Source: an uncultured Ruminococcus sp. (GTDB lineage Bacteria > Bacillota > Clostridia > Oscillospirales > Ruminococcaceae). From it: a DNA stretch of 55,175 nucleotides. Below the pieces are notes generated by a model. That model was not told where the DNA came from and made no database searches. It worked only from the letters and a program-made list of their open reading frames with translations. The position numbers and the translations under genes were made by a program. The stretch covers positions 1 to 55,175 of the forward strand of contig CAJKFZ010000001.1 of NCBI GenBank assembly GCA_905199285.1, in the 5' to 3' direction. Of the stretch, positions 23,350-31,456 are shown piece by piece. How positions within the stretch are numbered: position 1 is the first letter of the stretch; the number at the start of each line of letters is the position of its first letter.

Positions 23350-23607
23350 TTTTTATCATCCTTTTCTTGAGTATTAGAGTGTGTTTTCATATATAAGTGA
23401 TTTTAAAGTACTGAAAAGACGAGATAAAAAAGCAATTTGTAATTTGTTACAATTATATATTGTGAAATTTGTCTAATACCAACAAGAACATTCATTGCAC
23501 CAGTCATACAATTATTTCGATCTTTTATATTATTCTATTGAAAAAATTTCGTAAATTTTCGCATACAATATGCGGAATCAGCTCACAATATTACTGGGAG
23601 CGTATTT

Positions 23608-24141
23608 TTAATCAATAATAGGAGGAGCGGGAGCGTTTTCCTTGTCTTTTCGGAGTTTTTTTCGTATGCGTCTTTCCTCGCAGGCGTCATAAGAGAAAAA
23701 TTGAATGACCGAGATCGCAAGCGTCAGCAGGAAAGGCGCAGCCGTGGGAATAAGTCTTACTCTGTACATATCGCCTACGGGAAGATTTTCATATTTGCCT
23801 ACTCCCATCCATCCAGCAGATTCGGCGTGTCTGATGAGACGATACGTCATGGTCATACATAAAGCGAAACCTGCTGACGAAAGAAAAGGCGCAATAAGAT
23901 TTGGAAGGCTCTTACGGAAAAGACAGAGAACGGCAGCGGTAGTCATGAGAGAACCGGAAATAATTAGCTTTGTGCCGTATCCCGATATTACCGAACCGTA
24001 GCTTTCTTTATTGCTGATAAGACCTGCGCCCGTCATCATGATCATAAAAATCGGGTAAACAGCCGTTGAAACGATAAGAATTATTTTAGCGGCGGTCATT
24101 GAAGGTTTTTGTTTTGAAAATTGCTGTTTTTTATTTTTCAT
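23608..24141 (-). CDS. Hypothetical membrane protein
   Basis: A 177-residue protein with four probable membrane segments (about 20-40, 58-75, 82-98 and 130-150) and a very basic C-terminus (EERRIRKKLRKDKENAPAPP). It is not recognised. Of two in-frame ATGs the one at 24141 has GGGAG nine bases upstream and is preferred. It is divergent from spoIVB, 130 bases away, so the two could share an intergenic control region, but none was identified. The 258-base gap 23350-23607 downstream holds only AT-rich DNA and a small CGCATA-CAA-TATGCG hairpin. Confidence 0.6.
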   Translation of the reverse strand: MKNKKQQFSKQKPSMTAAKIILIVSTAVYPIFMIMMTGAGLISNKESYGSVISGYGTKLIISGSLMTTAAVLCLFRKSLPNLIAPFLSSAGFALCMTMTYRLIRHAESAGWMGVGKYENLPVGDMYRVRLIPTAAPFLLTLAISVIQFFSYDACEERRIRKKLRKDKENAPAPPIID

Positions 24142-24271
24142 AAGCATATTCTCCCAATAATACCGCTATTTTACATGGAATCAGCGGTACATATTTTCAA
24201 TAATAAAGTTCATGCATTGATGTATAATAAATTTGAGGGAAAACCCTCATTCCAGAGAAAGGAATTATAAA

Positions 24272-25501
24272 ATGCATTTAAAAAGAAAAATTATCAAGTC
24301 AACTGCGGCAGTATTATCTGCTGCATTTGTTTGTTTATTCTCAGCTGCGGGTTATTATTCGTCGAAGCTTCCTGCGGTAATAACAAAAGAACCGTCAGCG
24401 GAGCTTAGAATTGCCGAATATCCGGAAATAAGCTGTTTGGCTGATTCGGATTCCGTAGTTCAGACGGCGAGTGTGTTTCCGCATTCAGATCAGGTTACGC
24501 TTTCGCTTTTCGGAGCAATTCCGGTTAAAAACGTTCAGGTTCGTGAAGCAGAAGCGCCTGTTCTTGCCGTCGGAGGAAATCCGTTCGGGATAAAGCTTCT
24601 TATGGACGGCGTTATGGTCACAGAGCTTGGCGCTGTTCTTGATGAAAGCGGACGGACTATATGCCCGGCTGAAAATGCGGGAATACAGGTCGGCGACGTT
24701 ATAAAAGCTGTTAACGAAGAACCGATAGTATCCAACAGCAGGCTTCAGGAGATAATAGCTGAAAGCGATGGAAATGGCATAAAGGTAACTGCCGAAAGAG
24801 ATGGCAGCGAATTCACGGTAACGCTTGAACCGGTTTTCTCCAAAAAGACTAATATGTGGCGTGGAGGAATGTGGGTTCGTGACAGCGTTGCAGGAATCGG
24901 AACGGTAACTTTTATCAACAAAAAAACTGGAGAATTTGCCGGTCTTGGACATCCTATATGCGATGCCGATACCGGAGAACTGGTGCCTTTATACAGCGGA
25001 GAAGCTGTACCTGTTGAAATAATGGAGGCTAAAAAGGGTGAAAAAGGAATTCCCGGAGAGCTTCGTGGATGTTTCAGAAAAGGCGAGGCATACGGTACTC
25101 TTAATCGAAACAACAACTGCGGAATTTACGGAAATCTAACGGACGAGGCTGTTGAGGAGCTGTGTGAAAACGCTGAGGAATTCACAATGGGTTATCGTCA
25201 GGAAATAACGACGGGAAAAGCTGAAATTTATACGACAGTTTCCGGCTGCACTCCCGAAAAATACTCGATCGAGATAGAAAGCGTTGATTTCAACAGCGAT
25301 GACGATTCCAGAAATATGGTGATACGCATAACGGACAAGCGTCTTATCGAAGCTGCCGGGGGTATAATTCAAGGCATGAGCGGAAGTCCTATAATACAGG
25401 ACGGAAAGCTTATCGGAGCGGTAACTCATGTGTTTGTAGCCGATCCGACACGGGGTTATGCGATATTTGCCGAAAATATGGTGGAATATCTTGAGGGATA
25501 G
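24272..25501 (+). CDS. spoIVB: SpoIVB-type S55 serine peptidase
   Basis: A 409-residue signalling protease. In Bacillus it is secreted from the forespore and triggers pro-sigma-K processing at SpoIVFA. Order: N-terminal signal/anchor segment (about 9-30), PDZ-like domain (AENAGIQVGDVIKAVNEEPI, about 140-175), then the S55 domain. The triad is all present: His in GLGHPICD, Asp in VIRITDKRLIEA and Ser in GMSGSPIIQ. THVFVADPTRGYAIF is a family hallmark. AGAAAGGAATTATAAA fixes the ATG at 24272; the upstream TTG frame is unlikely. No other sporulation gene is in the window. Confidence 0.93.
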   Translation: MHLKRKIIKSTAAVLSAAFVCLFSAAGYYSSKLPAVITKEPSAELRIAEYPEISCLADSDSVVQTASVFPHSDQVTLSLFGAIPVKNVQVREAEAPVLAVGGNPFGIKLLMDGVMVTELGAVLDESGRTICPAENAGIQVGDVIKAVNEEPIVSNSRLQEIIAESDGNGIKVTAERDGSEFTVTLEPVFSKKTNMWRGGMWVRDSVAGIGTVTFINKKTGEFAGLGHPICDADTGELVPLYSGEAVPVEIMEAKKGEKGIPGELRGCFRKGEAYGTLNRNNNCGIYGNLTDEAVEELCENAEEFTMGYRQEITTGKAEIYTTVSGCTPEKYSIEIESVDFNSDDDSRNMVIRITDKRLIEAAGGIIQGMSGSPIIQDGKLIGAVTHVFVADPTRGYAIFAENMVEYLEG

Positions 25502-25528
25502 CTGAATAAAATAGAATAAAACAAAATC

Positions 25529-25552
25529 GGGCGTTACCATTAAGTAACGCCC
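25529..25552. terminator. Terminator between spoIVB and ptsH
   Basis: GGGCGTTAC-CATTAA-GTAACGCCC, a 9-bp perfect stem between two converging genes. The minus-strand side is followed by GATTTTGTTTTATT, so it works best for ptsH and may also stop spoIVB. Confidence 0.8.
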
Positions 25553-25571
25553 CAACTGCATTTAAGTAAAA

Positions 25572-25844
25572 TTATCTGCTTTCCTCACTGAAACCGCTGT
25601 CAACAAGCTCGATAAGTGCGTCTACAGCAGCCTTTTCGTCAGCACCGTCAGCGATAACCTTAACGTTAGTTCCGCCTACAATACCAAGTGAAAGAATACC
25701 AAGCAAGCTCTTTGCATTTACTCTGCGTTCTTCTTTTTCAATCCAGATAGATGATTTGAATTCATTAGCCTTCTGAATAAAGAAGGTTGCAGGTCTTGCG
25801 TGAAGTCCAACCTGATTCTTAACCATTACTTCTCTTACAAACAT
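25572..25844 (-). CDS. ptsH: HPr-like phosphocarrier protein
   Basis: A 90-residue HPr. The phosphorylated His is in VGLHARPAT (about residue 15), so this is not a Crh-type protein. The regulatory Ser region is present in NAKSLLGILSLG, the site used by HPr kinase in Firmicutes. HPr relays phosphate from enzyme I to sugar PTS components in the cytoplasm. The frame opens with a TTG six bases earlier, but AGGAG eight bases before the ATG at 25844 decides the start. No ptsI or HPr kinase gene is adjacent. Confidence 0.9.
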   Translation of the reverse strand: MFVREVMVKNQVGLHARPATFFIQKANEFKSSIWIEKEERRVNAKSLLGILSLGIVGGTNVKVIADGADEKAAVDALIELVDSGFSEESR

Positions 25845-25919
25845 ATACAACTCTCCTATTCTCTGTGATCTCGACAGTCCTTGCTGCCAAGCTGCAAATT
25901 TATTTCAATTGCTGTACTC

Positions 25920-25948
25920 ATTATACATTCAATTTTTTGTATAGTCAA
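25920..25948 (-). promoter_or_regulatory. ptsH promoter
   Basis: TTGACT (25943-25948), 17-base spacer, TATAAT (25920-25925) on the minus strand, about 75 bases before the ATG. The remainder of the gap to trmD (25949-26166) is very AT-rich and shows no gene. Confidence 0.82.
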
Positions 25949-26166
25949 TGGATTTTTTGCTACAAATCCCTGCATTTTAATAAATTCTACATTTAGATTA
26001 AATCCCGGCTTAAAAAATCTTATTTGCTTGTTAATTATCACTACAAAATAATGTTGATAGTAATTGTTGAAAATATATAATAAACGGTGTTATAATATGG
26101 TTAATTCGTCTAAATGGAAATTATAATGCAATGTATACTTAAAGTATAAAAACAGCTGAAGAAACT

Positions 26167-26868
26167 TTAAAAAGGATGTTTTTTATTATACTTTTCCAGA
26201 AGATCCGGTCTGCGCTTTGCGGTTATTTCAAGGCTTTGTTCGTGCCGCCATTTTTCGATATTTTTGTGATGTCCCGATAAAAGTACGGGCGGAACAGCCA
26301 TATCTTCCCACACCTCGGGACGTGTATACTGAGGATATTCAAGCAGACCGCTGTAAATGCTTTCGTCCGTGAAGCACAGCTCATCGGATAAAACTCCCGG
26401 ACACATTCTTGCAACAGCGTCCGCAACAGCCATCGCAGGGATTTCTCCGCCTGTCAGAACATAGTCGCCGATAGAAATTTCCTCATCCACGATTTTATCG
26501 AGAATACGCTGATCTACGCCCTCGTAGTGACCACAGATTATGAGGATATTTTCCATTCCGGCAAGCTCAATTGCTTTTTGCTGATCGAAAATTTTTCCCT
26601 TCGGCGACATATATATAGTATGCGGCTTCGCTCCCATTTCGTCACAAACAGCCTTGTAGCAGTTGTATATCGGCTCGCACTGCATTACCATTCCCATGCC
26701 GCCGCCGTAAGGAGTATCGTCAACACGCCGGTGTTTATCCTGAGTATAGTCCCGTATCTGACGGCAGTTAAGCTCGATTTTTCCGGCTTTTCTGGCTCTT
26801 CCGACAATGCTTTCGCCGAGTACGGCTTCGCACATTTCGGGGAAGAGAGTCATGATTTCTATTTTCAT
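26167..26868 (-). CDS. trmD: tRNA (guanine-37-N1)-methyltransferase
   Basis: A 233-residue SPOUT-knot enzyme. It methylates G37 of tRNAs with a G at 36 and prevents frameshifting. Seen: MKIEIMTLFPEMCEAVLGESIVGRA, DDTPYGGGMGMVMQ, ICGHYEGVDQRI, DEEISIGDYVLTGGE (the trefoil-knot SAM site), and YTRPEVWEDMAVPPVLLSGHH. The ATG overlaps the rimM stop (ATGA). It is the last gene of purB-orf249-rimM-trmD. Confidence 0.96.
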   Translation of the reverse strand: MKIEIMTLFPEMCEAVLGESIVGRARKAGKIELNCRQIRDYTQDKHRRVDDTPYGGGMGMVMQCEPIYNCYKAVCDEMGAKPHTIYMSPKGKIFDQQKAIELAGMENILIICGHYEGVDQRILDKIVDEEISIGDYVLTGGEIPAMAVADAVARMCPGVLSDELCFTDESIYSGLLEYPQYTRPEVWEDMAVPPVLLSGHHKNIEKWRHEQSLEITAKRRPDLLEKYNKKHPF

Positions 26869-27368
26869 TCAAACAGTCCCTCCAGCGGACGGATAGTCAT
26901 GGTATTTTCGTCGATATCGGTAGTTATAACGACTTCGGGGATTGCCGGAATGAGATATTCTCTGTCCTTTCCCTGAACGACGTACACATCGTTAGCTCCT
27001 GTCTGCATAACATCGGTGATTTTTCCGTAGACGAATCCCGAATCAGCGTCGGAGACCTCGATTCCTATTAAATCTTGAATGAAGTAGGTGTCCTCGTCAA
27101 GCTCAAGGTCGTCACGGTGCATATACAGGATTTTGTTGCGGAGCCTTTCGGCGACTTCGGGAGTATCGTATCCCTCCAGCTTTGCTATGACCATATTTTT
27201 GAAAACACGGGAACGCTCGACGTTTATTTCCTCGTGATTTTTGCCTAAAAAGAGCCTGTCAAATTCGCAAAGAAGCTCCGGATAGTCTGTGTAGGGCATG
27301 ATTTTTACCTCGCCCTTTATTCCGTGAGTTGTAACGATTTTTCCGGCTTCGAGATATTGTTTTTTCAT
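26865..27368 (-). CDS. rimM: 16S rRNA processing protein RimM
   Basis: A 167-residue ribosome maturation factor for the 30S head, acting with ribosomal protein S19. The N-terminal RimM domain (GKIVTTHGIKGEVKIMPYTD) and the C-terminal PRC-barrel-like domain (YFIQDLIGIEVSDADSGFVYGKI) are both complete. The ATG overlaps the stop of orf249 (ATGA), with GAGGA seven bases upstream. trmD overlaps at its 3' end. The usual rpsP and rplS neighbours are missing. Confidence 0.94.
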   Translation of the reverse strand: MKKQYLEAGKIVTTHGIKGEVKIMPYTDYPELLCEFDRLFLGKNHEEINVERSRVFKNMVIAKLEGYDTPEVAERLRNKILYMHRDDLELDEDTYFIQDLIGIEVSDADSGFVYGKITDVMQTGANDVYVVQGKDREYLIPAIPEVVITTDIDENTMTIRPLEGLFE

Positions 27369-28114
27369 TCTGATATCCTCATTGATGAAATAATTTGTTT
27401 TGATGTTTCTTCGCCTGCGCCTTTTATCACAGCAAAATAATGTTCGCTGCCTCCGCTGTCAGGATATATAGTCACAGTCCAGAAGCTGTCACTGTACATA
27501 TCGGATATGTCTTCCGAAACATAAGCGGTGAATCCATCGCCGGACATTTTCCATACGTTTTCAATAGCCCATGCATTTTCCTTTATGTCAGCGAATTCGA
27601 AGAACACTTTTCTATCCATTGAACGCAGCTTCAGACACATTTCAGCGTTTAACCTGTCTTTGATGAACCACAGTATATCGCTGCTTGCGTCGTAATTGAC
27701 AGGATACTTATCGTCAACGGCTTTGAAAAAGCTTCGATAATCGGATTCTTCATATTCGTAATGTTCCCACTGATCGACGTCGTGACCGTATTCATTCAGA
27801 AGAGCCTCAGTTTCTGCCATATCCCACTGGAGTATCATAATTGTGATCTTTTCATCAGGAGAACGCAGTCCGTGAGAAGTTTTAGTTTTTTTATAATCAT
27901 CCGGAGCTTTTAACGATATGCCGTTTAAATCATATGATTTAAACGTATCGGGAATATCGACTGTTTCAAATTTTCCGATAGTTCTGTCGATGTCCTTATA
28001 TTTATGCTTTACCTTGATGTAGGTGAAAATTCCCGGATAAAATATAAATATCACAAGAGCAATAATAAGGGGTATCCCCAGAATAATCCCACTGATTTTC
28101 ATGGCTTTTTTCAT
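27365..28114 (-). CDS. Hypothetical single-pass membrane protein
   Basis: A 249-residue protein, not recognised. One hydrophobic segment near residues 7-30 (ISGIILGIPLIIALVIFIFYP) anchors a large, acidic outer domain with many Trp/Tyr/Asp (WEHYEYEESDYRSFF, YSDSFWTVTIYPDSGG). No lipobox or catalytic motif is seen. AAGGATAAACTGCT precedes the ATG, 12 bases after purB. It overlaps rimM, so it is co-translated with ribosome genes, but a shared function is not implied. Confidence 0.65.
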   Translation of the reverse strand: MKKAMKISGIILGIPLIIALVIFIFYPGIFTYIKVKHKYKDIDRTIGKFETVDIPDTFKSYDLNGISLKAPDDYKKTKTSHGLRSPDEKITIMILQWDMAETEALLNEYGHDVDQWEHYEYEESDYRSFFKAVDDKYPVNYDASSDILWFIKDRLNAEMCLKLRSMDRKVFFEFADIKENAWAIENVWKMSGDGFTAYVSEDISDMYSDSFWTVTIYPDSGGSEHYFAVIKGAGEETSKQIISSMRISE

Positions 28115-28126
28115 AGCAGTTTATCC

Positions 28127-29566
28127 TTAGTTCTTCATCTCGAAGTTTTCGCCGAGAACGTCCTTGTTTGCTTCAAGGATAGGATTGATGCACTCGCTGA
28201 GGAACTCGTCAACCTGCTGAGAGCTTCTTCCTGTGTAGTTTTCAGGCTTGAGAACAGCGTCAAGCTCTTCCTTTGTGACCATGAACATGGGGTCGGCTTC
28301 GATAAGCTCGCAAAGATTGTTGTCTTTGCCGTAAACCTTGACCTGTTCGCCTGCCATCATTGAGTAATCCATGATTCTGTCGTGAAGTTCCTGACGGTTT
28401 CCGCCCTTCTTAACAGCGTCCATCATGATATTTTCGCTTGCCATGAAAGGAAGCTCCGCCATAACACGTCTGCGGATGATCTCAGGGTATACGACAAGAC
28501 CGTCGGTAACGTTCATCATGATGTTGAGGATTGCGTCAACTCCGAGGAAAGCCTCTGCAACGGAGATTCTCTTGTTTGCGGAGTCATCGAGAGTTCTCTC
28601 GAACCACTGTGTTCCGGCTGTGAATGCAGGGTTAAGGCTGTCTATCATGACATATCTTGCAAGTGAAGTGATTCTCTCGCATCTCATAGGATTTCTCTTG
28701 TAAGCCATAGCAGAAGAGCCTATCTGCTTCTTTTCACGGGGCTCTTCCATTTCCTTGAAGCTCTGGAGGATTCTCATATCGTTGGAAAACTTGCTGCATG
28801 ACTGAGCGATTCCGCTGAGAACGGCAAGAACCTGCGAATCCATTTTGCGTGAGTAAGTCTGTCCGGAAACGGGAACAACGCTGTCGAATCCCATTTCTTC
28901 GGCGATCATTTTTTCAAGCTGTTTTATTTTGTCGGTATCACCCTCGAAAAGCTCCATGAACGAAGCCTGAGTTCCCGTTGTTCCCTTAGAACCGAGGAGC
29001 TTGAGTGTAGAGATTCTGTATTCAAGGTCGTTGAAATCCATAAGGAGTTCGTTGAGCCAGAGTGTTGCTCTTTTTCCGACTGTAGTGAGCTGGGCCGGCT
29101 GAAGGTGAGTGTATGCAAGGCACGGCATATTCTTGTATTCATCGGCAAATTTTGCGAGATTGTTCATGACGTTTACAAGCTTTCTTTTTACAACTTCAAG
29201 AGCGTCACGCATAATGATAACGTCAGTGTTGTCGCCGACGTAGCAGGAAGTTGCTCCGAGGTGAATAATGCCGGCAGCATCAGGGCAAACCTGTCCGTAA
29301 GCGTAAACGTGGGACATAACGTCGTGGCGGCATACCTTTTCCCGAGCTTCGGCAACTTCGTAGTCGATATCGTTTATATGCTCTTCAAGCTGCTTTACCT
29401 GAGCTTCGGTAACGGGCAGACCAAGCTTCATTTCAGCTCTTGCAAGCGCTACCCAGAGTTTTCTCCATGTTGTGAATTTTTTATCGGCAGAGAAAATATA
29501 CTGCATTTCCTCGCTTGCGTAACGTGTACAGAACGGACTTTCATAGCTGTTGATATTCTTACTCAT
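28127..29566 (-). CDS. purB: Adenylosuccinate lyase
   Basis: A 479-residue fumarase/aspartase-superfamily enzyme. It cleaves SAICAR and adenylosuccinate in purine synthesis. Family signature: the loop SSAMAYKRNPMRCERI with the catalytic Ser. HDVMSHVYAYG and LGATSCYVGDN are near residues 80-112, and TQWFERTLDDSANKRI lies later. AAAGGAGATTTTAATA precedes the ATG. The first gene of its operon; the purine pathway neighbours are not here. Confidence 0.95.
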   Translation of the reverse strand: MSKNINSYESPFCTRYASEEMQYIFSADKKFTTWRKLWVALARAEMKLGLPVTEAQVKQLEEHINDIDYEVAEAREKVCRHDVMSHVYAYGQVCPDAAGIIHLGATSCYVGDNTDVIIMRDALEVVKRKLVNVMNNLAKFADEYKNMPCLAYTHLQPAQLTTVGKRATLWLNELLMDFNDLEYRISTLKLLGSKGTTGTQASFMELFEGDTDKIKQLEKMIAEEMGFDSVVPVSGQTYSRKMDSQVLAVLSGIAQSCSKFSNDMRILQSFKEMEEPREKKQIGSSAMAYKRNPMRCERITSLARYVMIDSLNPAFTAGTQWFERTLDDSANKRISVAEAFLGVDAILNIMMNVTDGLVVYPEIIRRRVMAELPFMASENIMMDAVKKGGNRQELHDRIMDYSMMAGEQVKVYGKDNNLCELIEADPMFMVTKEELDAVLKPENYTGRSSQQVDEFLSECINPILEANKDVLGENFEMKN

Positions 29567-29612
29567 TATTAAAATCTCCTTTGTCGTGCGCAGAGCACAT
29601 TATTTCATTATG

Positions 29613-29641
29613 ATTATACCATTTTTATCTTAATATGTCAA
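29613..29641 (-). promoter_or_regulatory. purB promoter (full consensus)
   Basis: Perfect TTGACA (29636-29641), 17-base spacer, perfect TATAAT (29613-29618) on the minus strand, about 45 bases before the purB ATG. No purine riboswitch or PurR-like box was recognised in the short leader. Confidence 0.9.
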
Positions 29642-29694
29642 TTGTATGAAAACGTTATTTCATAACAGCAGTTTTGCGCCTATTTGCGTTGATA

Positions 29695-29797
29695 AGGGGG
29701 ACGCTGTCCCCCTTACCCCCTGCCAAATGGGTAATTACCCCTTTGGAAACCCACAATTAATTATTTCAAATCCCCGTAAAGGGAATTTGAAATAATT
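29695..29797 (-). repeat. Dispersed hairpin repeat, copy E
   Basis: GGGGGACGCTGTCCCCC, then CCAAATGGGTAATTACCCCTTTGG (a slightly imperfect core), then an AATTAT-type stem: 29759-29774 pairs with 29781-29797 with one bulge, loop CGTAAA. It lies between the divergent purB and glyQS promoters; no gene is seen in 29567-29973. Confidence 0.85.
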
Positions 29798-29910
29798 ATG
29801 GCATATGTCCAAAAGGGTATACGCTTTGGTAAGAAGTAAGAGAAAAAAGGTTCACCTATTAACGCAAATTGAAGCAAAAACTACTGCTTTGAAAAAACTT
29901 TTTCAGGCAC

Positions 29911-29939
29911 TTGACATTTTCTGTAATATAACGTACAAT
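29911..29939 (+). promoter_or_regulatory. glycyl-tRNA synthetase promoter
   Basis: Perfect TTGACA (29911-29916), 17-base spacer, TACAAT (29934-29939). The leader is about 30 bases, so no T-box controls this synthetase, although many Firmicutes use one for glyQS. Confidence 0.85.
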
Positions 29940-29973
29940 AATAGATAACATCATTGAAATGAGGTAAATAAAA

Positions 29974-31380
29974 ATGCTGAAAAATAATGAAAAAGTAATG
30001 GACAAAATTGTTGACCTTTGTAAATCCAAGGGTTTTGTATATCCCGGCTCTGAAATTTACGGCGGTCTTGCCAATACATGGGACTACGGTCCTCTTGGAG
30101 TTGAGCTGAAAAACAATATAAAAAAAGCATGGCTGAAAAAATTCGTTCAGGAAAACAAGTATAATGTTGGTCTTGACAGCGCTATCCTTATGAATCCCCA
30201 GACATGGGTGGCTTCCGGACATATCGGCGGATTCTCCGATCCTCTTATGGACTGCAAGGAATGTAAAACACGTCACCGTGCAGACAATCTTATCGAGGAT
30301 TTCGACGGAACTAACGTTGCTGGCTGGACTAACGAACAGATGATGGACTATATAAAGGAACATGAAATTGCCTGTCCGAACTGCGGAAAGCATAATTTCA
30401 CCGATATCCGTCAGTTCAACCTTATGTTCAAGACCTTCCAGGGCGTTACCGAGGACAGCAAATCCGAACTTTATCTTCGTCCGGAGACAGCTCAGGGTAT
30501 TTTCGTAAACTTTGCAAATATCCAGAGAACTACTCGTAAGAAGGTTCCTTTCGGCGTTGCTCAGGTCGGAAAATCTTTCAGAAACGAAATCACTCCTGGA
30601 AACTTTATCTTCCGTGTCCGTGAATTCGAGCAGATGGAGCTTGAATTCTTCTGCAAGCCGGGTACAGACCTCGAGTGGTTCAGCTACTGGAGAAGCTTCT
30701 GCAAGAACTTCCTCCTCAGTCTCGGACTCAAAGAAGAAAATATCCGTCTCAGAGACCATTCCGCAGAGGAGCTTTGCTTCTATTCAAAGGCTACGACAGA
30801 TTTCGAGTACCTCTTCCCGTTCGGCTGGGGCGAGCTTTGGGGTGTAGCCGACAGAACAGACTACGATCTCACACAGCATATCAACACCAGCGGAAAGTCC
30901 CTTGAATACTTCGATCCGGAAACAAATGAAAAGTACATCCCATATGTTATCGAGCCTTCTCTCGGCGTTGAAAGACTTTTCCTTTCTATCGTTACAGAAG
31001 CTTATGACGAGGAAGAGCTTACATCCGTTGACAAAAACGGCAACGAGAAGAAAGAAACAAGAACCGTTATGCATTTCCATCCGGCTCTTGCACCGTTCAA
31101 GTGCGCTGTTCTTCCGCTTGTAAAGAAGCTTACTCCAAAGGCTGAGGCAGTTTACGAGATGCTTTCCAAGAAGTTCATGGTTGACTTTGACGAAACAGGT
31201 ACTATCGGTAAGAGATACCGCCGTCAGGACGAGATCGGTACTCCTTTCTGTATCACTTACGACTTCGATACTCTTGAAAAGGACAACTGCGTGACTGTTC
31301 GTGACCGTGATACGATGCAGCAGGAGCGTGTTGCTATTGACGATCTTGTTGCTTATCTTGAAGCAAAAATGGTATTCTGA
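29974..31380 (+). CDS. glyS: Glycyl-tRNA synthetase (single-chain type)
   Basis: A 468-residue class II synthetase of the homodimeric type, not the alpha/beta GlyQ+GlyS form. It charges tRNA-Gly. Features: SEIYGGLANTWDYGPLGVELKNNIK near the N-terminus, a Cys set (DCKECKTRH, ACPNCGKHN) in the insertion, motif 2 (FRNEITPGNFIFRVREFEQMELEFF), motif 3 (EPSLGVERLFL), and a C-terminal anticodon-binding domain (ALAPFKCAVLPLV onward). Length is about normal. GAGGTAAATAAAA precedes the ATG. Confidence 0.95.
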   Translation: MLKNNEKVMDKIVDLCKSKGFVYPGSEIYGGLANTWDYGPLGVELKNNIKKAWLKKFVQENKYNVGLDSAILMNPQTWVASGHIGGFSDPLMDCKECKTRHRADNLIEDFDGTNVAGWTNEQMMDYIKEHEIACPNCGKHNFTDIRQFNLMFKTFQGVTEDSKSELYLRPETAQGIFVNFANIQRTTRKKVPFGVAQVGKSFRNEITPGNFIFRVREFEQMELEFFCKPGTDLEWFSYWRSFCKNFLLSLGLKEENIRLRDHSAEELCFYSKATTDFEYLFPFGWGELWGVADRTDYDLTQHINTSGKSLEYFDPETNEKYIPYVIEPSLGVERLFLSIVTEAYDEEELTSVDKNGNEKKETRTVMHFHPALAPFKCAVLPLVKKLTPKAEAVYEMLSKKFMVDFDETGTIGKRYRRQDEIGTPFCITYDFDTLEKDNCVTVRDRDTMQQERVAIDDLVAYLEAKMVF

Positions 31381-31418
31381 TTAAAGTAAATCAGGCAAAG
31401 CAACAGTTTAAAATTTAA

Positions 31419-31456
31419 AAGGACGAACCGTAAAATAGGTTCGTCCTTATTTTTTT
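31419..31456. terminator. Bidirectional terminator between glyS and metH
   Basis: AAGGACGAACC-GTAAAATA-GGTTCGTCCTT, 11-bp stem, followed by ATTTTTTT on the plus strand and TTAAATTTT on the minus strand. It serves both converging genes. Confidence 0.92.

Noticed and set aside
26041..26110. Promoter-like TTGTTGAAA...TATAAT on the plus strand
   Set aside because: No plus-strand gene follows; the sequence is simply very AT-rich.
29881..30759. Open frame of 292 codons on the minus strand
   Set aside because: It is antisense to the glycyl-tRNA synthetase gene, lacks a ribosome site and runs across its promoter; composition follows the sense gene.
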